A program made the position numbers and the translations under genes. Below, one piece after another: positions 1 to 4,695 of a DNA stretch of 7,103 bases. Below the pieces are notes generated by a model. It did no database searches and had not been told where the DNA came from. It saw nothing but the letters and a program-made list of their open reading frames with translations. How positions within the stretch are numbered: the stretch's first letter is position 1; each line of letters begins with the position of its first letter. Source of the DNA: JAZSMS01 sp045536015 (GTDB lineage: Bacteria; Bacillota; Clostridia; Christensenellales; QALW01); assembly GCA_045536015.1 (NCBI GenBank), contig JAZSMS010000068.1, positions 1 to 7,103 on the forward strand, given 5' to 3'.

Positions 1-20
1 GAATTACCCATCCGCAGAGA

Positions 21-36
21 ATGCCGCGGCATTATA
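21..36 (-). promoter_or_regulatory. Possible -10 and short palindrome downstream of sipW
   Basis: After the sipW stop the minus strand reads a TATAAT (36-31) that runs into a perfect 12-bp palindrome ATGCCGCGGCAT (21-32). No matching -35 was found at the right spacing. It may belong to a promoter-operator of the next leftward gene, which lies outside the window. Confidence 0.25.
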
Positions 37-78
37 TATCATCCCCGGACGTGGCTTCCGAAGGAAGAATATACACAA

Positions 79-747
79 TCAATTTTCGGTGCTGTCACTG
101 TTGTCTGCACCTTTTGCTGCTTTTTCTTTTTCTGCCTTTTCAGCTCTCAAAGCTTCAAGCTCAGCAAGAAGCGCATCGGTATCCTGCTTGTTATTCTTTT
201 CATAGATACGGCGGCGAATAATGTCATAACCGACAAGAAGAATGATAGGAAGCACGACACAGATAATAAGTCCGGCAGTAGACTGCATGAACATTGCAAT
301 ATGTCCTGCTCCGGCAATGCGCATCTTATATACGCCTACCAGGTTTTCGGCAGGTACAAGCTCTTTATCCTCAGTGTTGTTGTTATCACCACGGGTGCGG
401 AAGAAGATCTCTCCGTCATCCTCAATGATCTCAATGACACGGTGGGTGACAATGCTCGTTCCGTTACCTGCAGGATCGAAGAACGAAATAACGTCGTTCA
501 CTTCAATATCCTCGGCATCGGCTGTCTTACAGATAATCAGATCTCCGCTGTAGATCTCCGGCACCATACTGTCAGTCAGTACGATCAGTGGGAACGTACC
601 TCCGATGCTCGGCACCTCGTCCTTGTTGATATAACTCTTAGCGATCAGCATTATATTGATGATTAAAATCGGAATCAAAATCACACACAATATTGATCCG
701 ATTATCGTTAAGACTTTGTGCGTTGTCGAAGTCTTTTCCTTAGTCAT
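79..747 (-). CDS. sipW: SipW/ER-type signal peptidase I (S26B-like)
   Basis: This is a membrane-bound type I signal peptidase of the archaeal/ER (SipW) branch, which removes signal peptides from exported proteins at the outer face of the membrane. The 222-residue protein has a hydrophobic segment at about residues 12-36, the catalytic serine in TDSMVPEIYSGD (Ser60), a histidine where bacterial Lep enzymes have lysine (VTHRV, His102), and an aspartate in RTRGDNNN (Asp121). That Ser-His-Asp set defines the ER/SipW type. A second membrane segment lies at about 157-174. It is followed by an Arg-rich stop and a charged, Ala/Glu/Lys-rich, probably helical cytoplasmic tail. The ATG is preceded by GAGG at 9 nt and overlaps the tetR stop by 8 bp (ATGACTAA), so the two genes are coupled. 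In Bacillus, SipW processes a few dedicated substrates such as TasA; here any substrate gene would be left of the window. The family call is firm, while the substrate is unknown and the gene symbol is by similarity only. Confidence 0.9.
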   Translation of the reverse strand: MTKEKTSTTHKVLTIIGSILCVILIPILIINIMLIAKSYINKDEVPSIGGTFPLIVLTDSMVPEIYSGDLIICKTADAEDIEVNDVISFFDPAGNGTSIVTHRVIEIIEDDGEIFFRTRGDNNNTEDKELVPAENLVGVYKMRIAGAGHIAMFMQSTAGLIICVVLPIILLVGYDIIRRRIYEKNNKQDTDALLAELEALRAEKAEKEKAAKGADNSDSTEN

Positions 748-1339
748 TGTTGTTTACCTCTTCCTTTTTGAAATATTGCTCTACCGAGCGATAAATAACA
801 CGAAAAACGTGTTCAGAGTAACTATCTTCTTTTGACATATGGTCGTTATGAACCTTTACCGCGAAATCCAGCATTACATTCAATATGTGGTTGAGTATCA
901 TCCACACATCAGCTTCGTCAATAAATGCCTCACTGAACTTTTCAACAAGTGGCCGGTACCTCTGTTTGTGCCTATCGGCAGAATATTTGTTGAAATACGG
1001 TGAATAATAATATCGAACGAAGGCGAGACATTTTTCCTTATTGCCAAGCAAGAACTTCCAAACAGCAGTAAAGAAAACTCTGCACCGAACCTCAAATTCA
1101 AGTTCGCTCATATACATCACGGGTAGATGCTGCATCAACTTGGCAATCAGTTCTTCATCCAATTGATCAAAGACCTTGACAAACAAATCCTCTTTGTCGG
1201 AGAAATCCCTGTAGATATATGCTTCGTTGATGTCTGTTCCGCTGACGATTGCCTTGGTCGTAGTCTTATCAAAACCATTTTCAGCAATGATTCTAATAGT
1301 ATTTTCAATTAGTCTGTTGCGGACATTTTGGTGCTTCAA
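740..1339 (-). CDS. TetR/AcrR-family transcriptional regulator
   Basis: This is a one-component DNA-binding regulator of 199 residues, the usual TetR size. Residues about 8-55 form the conserved N-terminal helix-turn-helix domain (ENTIRIIAENGFDKTTTKAI, then INEAYIYRDFSDKEDLF). The Y-IYRDF-DKEDLF stretch is the family's recognition-helix signature. The rest is a helical ligand/dimerisation domain with no recognisable ligand class. The start is a TTG at 1337-1339, supported by AGAGAGG 8 nt upstream; an in-frame stop just upstream excludes the neighbouring TTG. It overlaps the signal peptidase gene by 8 bp, so it probably controls its own operon, including the peptidase and genes further left. 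A near-palindrome at 1360-1381 is a plausible binding site. The upstream promoter at 1601-1629 lies on a putative invertible segment. Confidence 0.88.
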   Translation of the reverse strand: MKHQNVRNRLIENTIRIIAENGFDKTTTKAIVSGTDINEAYIYRDFSDKEDLFVKVFDQLDEELIAKLMQHLPVMYMSELEFEVRCRVFFTAVWKFLLGNKEKCLAFVRYYYSPYFNKYSADRHKQRYRPLVEKFSEAFIDEADVWMILNHILNVMLDFAVKVHNDHMSKEDSYSEHVFRVIYRSVEQYFKKEEVNNND

Positions 1340-1347
1340 GATTACAA

Positions 1348-1354
1348 CCTCTCT
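1348..1354 (-). promoter_or_regulatory. Ribosome binding site deciding the TTG start of tetR
   Basis: On the minus strand AGAGAGG lies 8 nt before the TTG at 1339. No in-frame ATG with a comparable site is available, and the TTG immediately upstream is followed by TAA. This supports the unusual start codon. Confidence 0.7.
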
Positions 1355-1359
1355 TTCTA

Positions 1360-1381
1360 AAATTAAGTGTTCACTAATTTT
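1360..1381 (-). promoter_or_regulatory. Candidate TetR operator (near-palindrome)
   Basis: An imperfect 22-bp dyad is centred between 1370 and 1371, with the core AGTG-TT-CACT flanked by AAATTA and AATTT. Only the central pair and two inner pairs fail to match. Its length, AT-rich arms and position between the promoter region and the tetR ribosome binding site fit an autoregulatory TetR site that would block transcripts arriving from further upstream. No convincing -35/-10 pair was found overlapping it: the best -10 is TAAAAT at 1377-1382, with a poor -35. Binding is inferred. Confidence 0.5.
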
Positions 1382-1467
1382 ATTGATGAAAAAAAGGCCA
1401 ACTATCCCTTGTTTGTCCGAATGCTACGGTTTCTTTACAGACTAACGAGATTGCCAGCCCCACAATT

Positions 1468-1521
1468 ATTCGCAGAGTTCAGCACTCTGTTGATAGGCAA
1501 TCCTGGTGTGAATCTGCGAAT
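1468..1521 (-). repeat. Inverted pair R1/R1b forming a long hairpin; R1b is a degenerate repeat copy
   Basis: The right arm 1506-1521 is, on the minus strand, ATTCGCAGATTCACAC. It matches the left arm 1468-1485 (R1 and its flank) except for two extra G residues in R1. This gives a 16-bp stem with two bulges and a 20-nt loop (1486-1505). R1b looks like a decayed fourth copy of the switch repeat in opposite orientation. In RNA transcribed leftward from the promoter at 1601-1629, R1b could pair either with R2 (upstream) or with R1 (downstream), two mutually exclusive folds. No U-tract directly follows, so it is not a simple terminator. Confidence 0.6.
1469..1488 (+). repeat. Switch repeat R1 (20 bp, outer left copy)
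   Basis: The sequence ttcgcagagttcagcactct is identical to the copy at 1571-1590 and to the reverse complement of 3022-3041. Each copy is itself a short dyad: AGAGT, spacer TCAGC, ACTCT. In this copy the arms extend to 6 bp (CAGAGT/ACTCTG). Paired arms around an asymmetric centre are what a tyrosine-recombinase crossover site looks like, although these arms are short. Confidence 0.85.
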
Positions 1522-1570
1522 CCCCAAAAAACAAACATAAAAAGCGGAAAACCTCTTATGAATAACGGCT

Positions 1571-1590
1571 TTCGCAGAGTTCAGCACTCT
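1571..1590 (+). repeat. Switch repeat R2 (left inverted repeat of the invertible segment)
   Basis: This is a perfect 20-bp copy of ttcgcagagttcagcactct, 102 bp from R1 in direct orientation. It is inverted relative to the copy at 3022-3041. It lies immediately downstream of the leftward promoter at 1601-1629, beginning only about 5 nt past the predicted transcription start. This is the promoter-then-repeat geometry of known invertible promoters. Confidence 0.88.
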
Positions 1591-1600
1591 ACGGTAATTG

Positions 1601-1629
1601 ATTATAGCATAAAACTCTTGAAATTGCAA
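1601..1629 (-). promoter_or_regulatory. Strong leftward sigma-70 promoter inside the invertible segment
   Basis: On the minus strand TTGCAA (1629-1624) is followed by a 17-bp spacer and a perfect TATAAT (1606-1601) preceded by TGC, an extended -10 element. The predicted start is near 1594-1595. It would give a leader of about 255 nt containing R2, R1b and R1 before the TTG of tetR. No terminator of good quality was found in that leader. It is therefore the best candidate promoter for the tetR-sipW operon in the orientation shown. Confidence 0.8.
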
Positions 1630-1730
1630 TAGTTTTCGGGCTTCCGGACAGATTTTTTACAAAAAATTACTTTTTAAATGGAGGTATGTCTTTCAAAAGA
1701 GTTCATTTAGGCGTTTTCAGAAACAAATCC

Positions 1731-1749
1731 GCCGTCAAAACGTCCGTCT
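1731..1749 (+). repeat. Imperfect direct repeat flanking the recombinase gene, copy 1
   Basis: GCCGTC-A(4)-CGTCCGTCT here matches GCCGTC-A(7)-TCCGTCT at 2954-2973, with one base of length difference and a short mismatch. The copies are in direct orientation, about 95 bp before the start and 6 bp after the stop of the recombinase gene. They could be accessory recombinase sites or scars of cassette insertion. Confidence 0.5.
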
Positions 1750-1761
1750 TGCCTTGTTGTT

Positions 1762-1791
1762 TTGGGAAATATCAAATCTGTAATCTAAAAT
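1762..1791 (+). promoter_or_regulatory. Candidate promoter of the recombinase gene
   Basis: TTGGGA (1762-1767), an 18-bp spacer and TAAAAT (1786-1791) lie 35-64 bp before the recombinase ATG. The -35 is weak. It diverges from the stronger leftward promoter at 1601-1629. Between the two (about 1630-1761) I see AT-rich sequence and one imperfect direct-repeat copy at 1731-1749, but no convincing gene. Confidence 0.4.
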
Positions 1792-1825
1792 AATACATAC
1801 CAAATAATTTTAGGAGGACATCATT

Positions 1826-2947
1826 ATGTCAAAAAAAGGCGAAAACATCTACAAGCGCAAGGACAAACGGTGGGAGGCAAGATATATCAAGGCCTATAAC
1901 CCCGACGGAACACCAAAGTACGGCTATTGCTACGGCAAAACATACCGTGAAGCTAAGCAAAAGGTAACACAGGCAAAGACAGCACTACTCACAGAGAAAC
2001 CAATAGCAACGATTTCACGCAGACGTCGTTTCGCGGTCTACTGCGATGAATGGCTACAGATCAACCGTAACCGCATCAAGGAATCTACCTATGTCAAGTA
2101 CAGCGGCATTATCGAGAAGCATATCAAGCCCCGACTTGGAGGGTGCCTTGTGCAATCGTTAACTTCTTTAATTGTAGAGCAATTCAGTCATGATTTGTTG
2201 TATGAAGAAGAGTTATCTCCCAAAACTGTTAAGGATATTCTGACTATGCTTCACTCAATCATCAAATATACAAGCAGACAATTTCCGGAACCGTTGCCGA
2301 TGATCGAGATTGTTTACCCCAAGGTTCCGAAAAATGAAATGCGGGTTATGTCCGTAGAAGAACAAACCCGTTTTGTAAAATATCTGCTTGAAGATATGGA
2401 TGAGTGTAAATTTGGCGTGCTTCTCGCATTGGTTACAGGTATGAGAATCGGGGAGGTTTGTGCTCTGCGTTGGAAAAACGTATCTGTAAAGGAACAAACC
2501 ATAAAAATTAAAGCAACGATGCAACGACTTCGTGATTTGGACGGGAATGGAGGATCAAAAACCAAAGTTGTTATCAGCGAGCCTAAAAGCGACACCTCTG
2601 CCAGAATCATCCCATTAACAGAGTATGCGGTCAATCTATGTAAAACCGTAATGTGCAGCAATCCATCAGCATTTGTTTTGACCGGTGAAACAGACCGCTT
2701 TGTTGAACCAAGAACAATGCAATACAAGTTGGAGCGATACACCGCCAAGTGTGGATTGGATGGAGTTCATTTTCATACGCTTCGCCACACATTTGCTACA
2801 CGATGTGTTGAAGTAGATTTTGAAATCAAGTCTCTTAGTGAGATATTAGGCCATTCCAGTCCTCAAATCACTTTAGAACGATACGTTCATTCCTCTATGG
2901 AACTGAAGAGAAGTAATATGGATAAACTCACAGCAATAGGTTTCTGA
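1826..2947 (+). CDS. Tyrosine site-specific recombinase (phage integrase family)
   Basis: This is a 373-residue recombinase that cuts and rejoins DNA through a 3'-phosphotyrosine. Residues about 5-50 resemble the small arm-type/AP2-like DNA-binding domain (GENIYKRKDKRWEARY, YGKTYREAKQKV). About 66-155 is the SAM-like core-binding domain (YCDEWLQINRNRIKESTYVKY). The catalytic domain shows Arg207 (TGMRIGEVCALRW), Lys254 (EPKSDTSARIIPL), His317 and Arg320 (HTLRHTFATR), His343 (LGHSS) and the nucleophile Tyr353 (ERYVHS), so the active site is complete. The ATG has AGGAGG 8 nt upstream and a strong terminator follows the stop. It is the only mobile-element-type gene in the window and lies inside 20-bp inverted repeats, which points to a local DNA-invertase role. 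The alternative is an integrase left from a small integrated element. No excisionase or other phage gene is present. Confidence 0.95.
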   Translation: MSKKGENIYKRKDKRWEARYIKAYNPDGTPKYGYCYGKTYREAKQKVTQAKTALLTEKPIATISRRRRFAVYCDEWLQINRNRIKESTYVKYSGIIEKHIKPRLGGCLVQSLTSLIVEQFSHDLLYEEELSPKTVKDILTMLHSIIKYTSRQFPEPLPMIEIVYPKVPKNEMRVMSVEEQTRFVKYLLEDMDECKFGVLLALVTGMRIGEVCALRWKNVSVKEQTIKIKATMQRLRDLDGNGGSKTKVVISEPKSDTSARIIPLTEYAVNLCKTVMCSNPSAFVLTGETDRFVEPRTMQYKLERYTAKCGLDGVHFHTLRHTFATRCVEVDFEIKSLSEILGHSSPQITLERYVHSSMELKRSNMDKLTAIGF

Positions 2948-2953
2948 TTATAC

Positions 2954-2973
2954 GCCGTCAAAAAAATCCGTCT
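2954..2973 (+). repeat. Imperfect direct repeat flanking the recombinase gene, copy 2
   Basis: This is the partner of 1731-1749 (GCCGTC, an A-run, TCCGTCT) and lies between the recombinase stop and its terminator. The pairing is by eye and the A-run differs in length. Confidence 0.5.
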
Positions 2974-2978
2974 AAAAT

Positions 2979-3012
2979 GAGAAAAAGCCCTTTTTGCAAG
3001 GGGCTTTTTCTC
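2979..3012 (+). terminator. Intrinsic terminator of the recombinase gene
   Basis: A perfect 12-bp stem (GAGAAAAAGCCC at 2979-2990, GGGCTTTTTCTC at 3001-3012) encloses a 10-nt loop, with a T-run in the descending arm. It lies about 30 bp after the stop codon and just inside the right inverted repeat. It stays between the recombinase gene and the segment edge in either orientation. Confidence 0.85.
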
Positions 3013-3021
3013 GTTAATGGC

Positions 3022-3041
3022 AGAGTGCTGAACTCTGCGAA
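3022..3041 (-). repeat. Switch repeat R3 (right inverted repeat)
   Basis: This is the exact reverse complement of R1 and R2 over 20 bp. This copy has the best internal dyad: 7-bp arms GCAGAGT/ACTCTGC around TCAGC (read on the minus strand). It starts 9 bp after the recombinase terminator. Confidence 0.88.
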
Positions 3042-3080
3042 AAATACTGCTTATTATTATCGTGTTCTATATGTTTTCAT

Positions 3081-3112
3081 AAGATGCTATTCGATTGGAT
3101 GGCATCTTTTTT
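3081..3112 (+). terminator. Rightward intrinsic terminator outside the switch
   Basis: A 10-bp stem with one G-T pair (AAGATGCTAT at 3081-3090, ATGGCATCTT at 3099-3108) and an 8-nt loop is followed by a run of six T (3107-3112). It lies 40 bp beyond R3 with no rightward gene in front of it. It would stop read-through from the recombinase gene now, and would stop the strong promoter about 95 nt after its start if the segment were inverted. Confidence 0.8.
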
Positions 3113-3149
3113 CGTACAGATGTTAGAATACGAACCATTAAAAAGCAAG

Positions 3150-3194
3150 AAAAAAGCCAACATCAAAAGTAGAGAAGCTTTCGGTGTTGGCTTT
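3150..3194 (-). terminator. Leftward intrinsic terminator shielding the switch
   Basis: Arms AAAGCCAACATC (3153-3164) and GGTGTTGGCTTT (3183-3194) pair over 12 bp with one G-T. A further 4-bp AAAG/CTTT extension sits inside. On the minus strand the stem is followed by T(6)CTTGCTTTT. It is a second leftward stop after the rpsI terminator. It could also end an unrecognised short transcript from 3195-3450. Confidence 0.7.
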
Positions 3195-3452
3195 CTTCGG
3201 CTGTAGTCAAGATGAATTTCTATAGATTCGGTATTATGTTGTTGATATAGATTGCGCCTGCTGTATGCAATGCTTCTGTAAGTTGTGTTGCAAATCTTCG
3301 TATCGAAAATTCGCATAATAAGTTTGTTTGCTCATGCTGATAAAAAATAATCGTTCAAAATCAAGTGGCTTTGCCTATTTAATGTATTTGTGTTACGATT
3401 TTTGATACTCACAGTGATTTCAGTATTGCAATGACCGAGGTGCTCGAAAATA
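3195..3452. other. Intergenic stretch with no recognised gene
   Basis: Between the two leftward terminators I see no reading frame with a good ribosome binding site, no RNA gene that I recognise, and no clear promoter. A 79-codon minus-strand frame at 3077-3316 runs through two terminator hairpins and was not accepted. A small leftward RNA ending at 3150 is possible but unsupported. Confidence 0.4.
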
Positions 3453-3483
3453 ACAAAAAGCCCTGCATAGCAGAGCTTTTTGT
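3453..3483 (-). terminator. Intrinsic terminator of the rplM-rpsI operon
   Basis: On the minus strand ACAAAAAGCTCTGC and GCAGGGCTTTTTGT pair over 14 bp with one G-U and a 3-nt loop, then TTATTTT follows. The single mismatch on the plus strand (C-A) becomes a G-U pair on the minus strand, which agrees with leftward use. It begins 17 bp after the rpsI stop. Confidence 0.88.
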
Positions 3484-3500
3484 ATATAAGAAATAATAAC

Positions 3501-3896
3501 TTATCTCTTTGAGAACTGAGGTGCGCGACGAGCTGCCTTAAGACCGTACTTCTTACGTTCCTTCATACGAGGATCACGTGTTAAGAAGCCTGCCTTTTTA
3601 AGTGCAGGACGTGTGCTTTCATCAGCCTTTTCAAGAGCACGAGCTATACCGTGACGGATAGCGCCTGCCTGACCGGTGAAGCCACCGCCGCAAACGTTAA
3701 CTAAAACGTCGTATTTGTTAAGATTTCCTGTTAACTCAAGCGGCTGACGAACGATAGTCTTTAAGGTTTCAAGACCAAAGTACTCATCAAGCTCACGCTT
3801 ATTAACAATGATTGCACCCTTACCTGCTACAAGTCTAACTCTTGCAACTGCCTTTTTACGTCTGCCGGTGCCCCAGAACTGAGTTTTTGCTGCCAT
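3501..3896 (-). CDS. rpsI: 30S ribosomal protein S9
   Basis: This is small-subunit protein uS9, whose C-terminal tail reaches the P-site tRNA. The 131-residue length is normal. It shows the N-terminal FWGTGRRKKAVARVRL motif, VCGGGFTGQAGAIRHGIARAL in the middle, and the family's terminal sequence ending in FSKR, so it is complete. The ATG follows GGGAGG by 10 nt. It lies 18 bp after rplM and is the last gene of the conserved L13-S9 pair, followed by a strong terminator. Beyond it the transcription unit of the switch region begins, from which it is shielded by terminators on both strands. Confidence 0.98.
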   Translation of the reverse strand: MAAKTQFWGTGRRKKAVARVRLVAGKGAIIVNKRELDEYFGLETLKTIVRQPLELTGNLNKYDVLVNVCGGGFTGQAGAIRHGIARALEKADESTRPALKKAGFLTRDPRMKERKKYGLKAARRAPQFSKR

Positions 3897-3914
3897 AATT
3901 CCTATTCCTCCCTA

Positions 3915-4343
3915 TTAAAGATTGTAGGCTTCAGGCTTTTGAGCTGCATGCTCATGCTCTGCGCCAGCGTAAACGTGAAGCTTTTTAAACATCTGTCTGC
4001 CAAGAGTGTTTTTAGGTAACATACCCTTAACAGCATTGATGAGAAGCATCTCGGGTTTGGTTGCAAGTAATGTACGGGCGTCAGTTTCCTTTAAGCCACC
4101 TACATAACCGCTGTAACGATAGTATTTCTTTTGTTCAAGTTTTTTTCCGGTAAGCACAACCTTCTCCGCATTAACAACGATAACGTAGTCACCGCAGTCA
4201 ACATGAGGAGTATAGCAAGGTTTGTGTTTGCCGCGCAGAATCATAGCTACTTGAGAAGCCAATCTGCCAAGTGTCTGCCCGTCAGCGTCGATAACGTACC
4301 ATTTACGTTCAACTTCAGCGGGTTTTGCGACAAATGATTTCAT
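3915..4343 (-). CDS. rplM: 50S ribosomal protein L13
   Basis: This is large-subunit protein uL13, an early assembly protein. At 142 residues it has the usual length. Recognisable blocks are the N-terminal KWYVIDADGQTLGRLAS, the region around 40-65 with LRGKHKPCYTPHVDCGDYVIVVNAEKV and LTGKKLEQKKYYRYSGYVGG, and the C-terminal MLPKNTLGRQMFKKLHVYAGAEHEHAAQKPE. The ATG has GGAGGT 8 nt upstream. It starts the rplM-rpsI operon from a promoter just beyond the stop of the preceding small membrane-protein gene. Confidence 0.98.
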   Translation of the reverse strand: MKSFVAKPAEVERKWYVIDADGQTLGRLASQVAMILRGKHKPCYTPHVDCGDYVIVVNAEKVVLTGKKLEQKKYYRYSGYVGGLKETDARTLLATKPEMLLINAVKGMLPKNTLGRQMFKKLHVYAGAEHEHAAQKPEAYNL

Positions 4344-4382
4344 TGCACAATACCTCCAAAAATTTTGTTGCTTTTAACAAGC
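4344..4382 (-). promoter_or_regulatory. Short 5' leader of rplM, possible L13-type leader
   Basis: The predicted leader is about 39 nt and can form either GCTT/AAGC or TTGTT/AACAA small stems ahead of the GGAGGT. Firmicutes often carry an autoregulatory L13 leader structure here. The stems are too short for me to assign it with confidence. Confidence 0.3.
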
Positions 4383-4388
4383 TTTAAT

Positions 4389-4417
4389 ATAATAAAACAG
4401 TATTCATTTTCTGTCAA
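4389..4417 (-). promoter_or_regulatory. Promoter of the rplM-rpsI operon
   Basis: A perfect TTGACA (4417-4412), a 17-bp spacer and TATTAT (4394-4389) place the start near 4382. It lies only 8 bp past the stop of the DUF4282-like gene. With no hairpin between, read-through from the glycolytic operon may add to expression. Confidence 0.85.
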
Positions 4418-4425
4418 GCGTTTTT

Positions 4426-4683
4426 TTACTTTTGATTTTTTTCAAAGAATACTGCTATTACCTCGCAAATAACGCGAAGAATCAAAAATGCAACCACACC
4501 TAAGGGTATAGTTATCATTACTCTCAGCATTGCCGTAAAGGGTGCCGAAAAAATTTGTATAATTCCTGATAAAATAGAAATTGTCATAGCGATAGCTATT
4601 ATAATCGCAATCGCATAATATACGATAGTTAATAGTTTTTTGCCATAAATTTCTTCAAAATTAAACAAATTTTTAAAATCCAT
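4426..4683 (-). CDS. Small DUF4282-like membrane protein
   Basis: This is an 85-residue protein of unknown function. The N-terminal DFKNLFNFEEIYGKKLLTIVYY block, two hydrophobic segments (about residues 17-42 and 51-75) and an Arg-x-x-x-Glu near the C-terminus (LRVICEVIAVFF) resemble the DUF4282 family of short two-helix membrane proteins, by recall of the pattern only. The ATG is preceded by GGGGAG at 6 nt and lies 12 bp after the gpmI stop, so it is the last gene of the glycolytic operon. Nothing in it suggests a glycolytic role. No terminator follows; the next element is the rplM promoter. Confidence 0.75.
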   Translation of the reverse strand: MDFKNLFNFEEIYGKKLLTIVYYAIAIIIAIAMTISILSGIIQIFSAPFTAMLRVMITIPLGVVAFLILRVICEVIAVFFEKNQK

Positions 4684-4695
4684 TTTTATCTCCCC

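Larger units (their letters stand above)
1571..3041. mobile_element. Putative recombinase-bearing invertible promoter segment (inverton)
   Basis: The segment is bounded by identical 20-bp inverted repeats (1571-1590 and 3022-3041). It holds an outward, leftward promoter next to the left repeat, a divergent tyrosine recombinase gene with its own promoter, and a terminator just inside the right repeat. Inversion would move the -10 from 1601-1606 to 3006-3011 and point it rightward. The recombinase transcript would then end at its own terminator before reaching the left repeat. Invertible promoters driven by tyrosine recombinases are established (fim, Bacteroides Mpi loci, gut invertons). That this one flips is inferred from architecture. 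Confidence 0.65.

Noticed and set aside
301..666. Rightward frames opposite sipW, and similar frames opposite tetR, rplM, gpmI and tpiA
   Set aside because: They are antisense shadows of well-supported genes without ribosome binding sites or recognisable motifs.
1435..1629. 64-codon leftward reading frame between tetR and the recombinase gene
   Set aside because: It runs through the promoter at 1601-1629 and both full repeats (each translated as RVLNSA). It has no ribosome binding site, and the promoter's start point lies inside it.
1686..1793. 35-codon rightward frame ahead of the recombinase gene
   Set aside because: Its GGAGG is only one base from the ATG, and the frame overlaps the candidate recombinase promoter. 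It has no recognisable content.
1469..3041. CRISPR array from the recurring 20-bp repeat
   Set aside because: There are only three full copies, in mixed orientation, with very unequal spacing and a gene between two of them, and no cas genes.
1440..3112. Prophage or conjugative element
   Set aside because: There is a single integrase gene, with no excisionase, replication, structural or transfer genes and no tRNA attachment site in the window.
3077..3316. 79-codon leftward reading frame
   Set aside because: It contains both terminator hairpins (3081-3112 and 3150-3194), lacks a convincing ribosome binding site and resembles no family I recognise. It could be a gene relic but cannot be supported.
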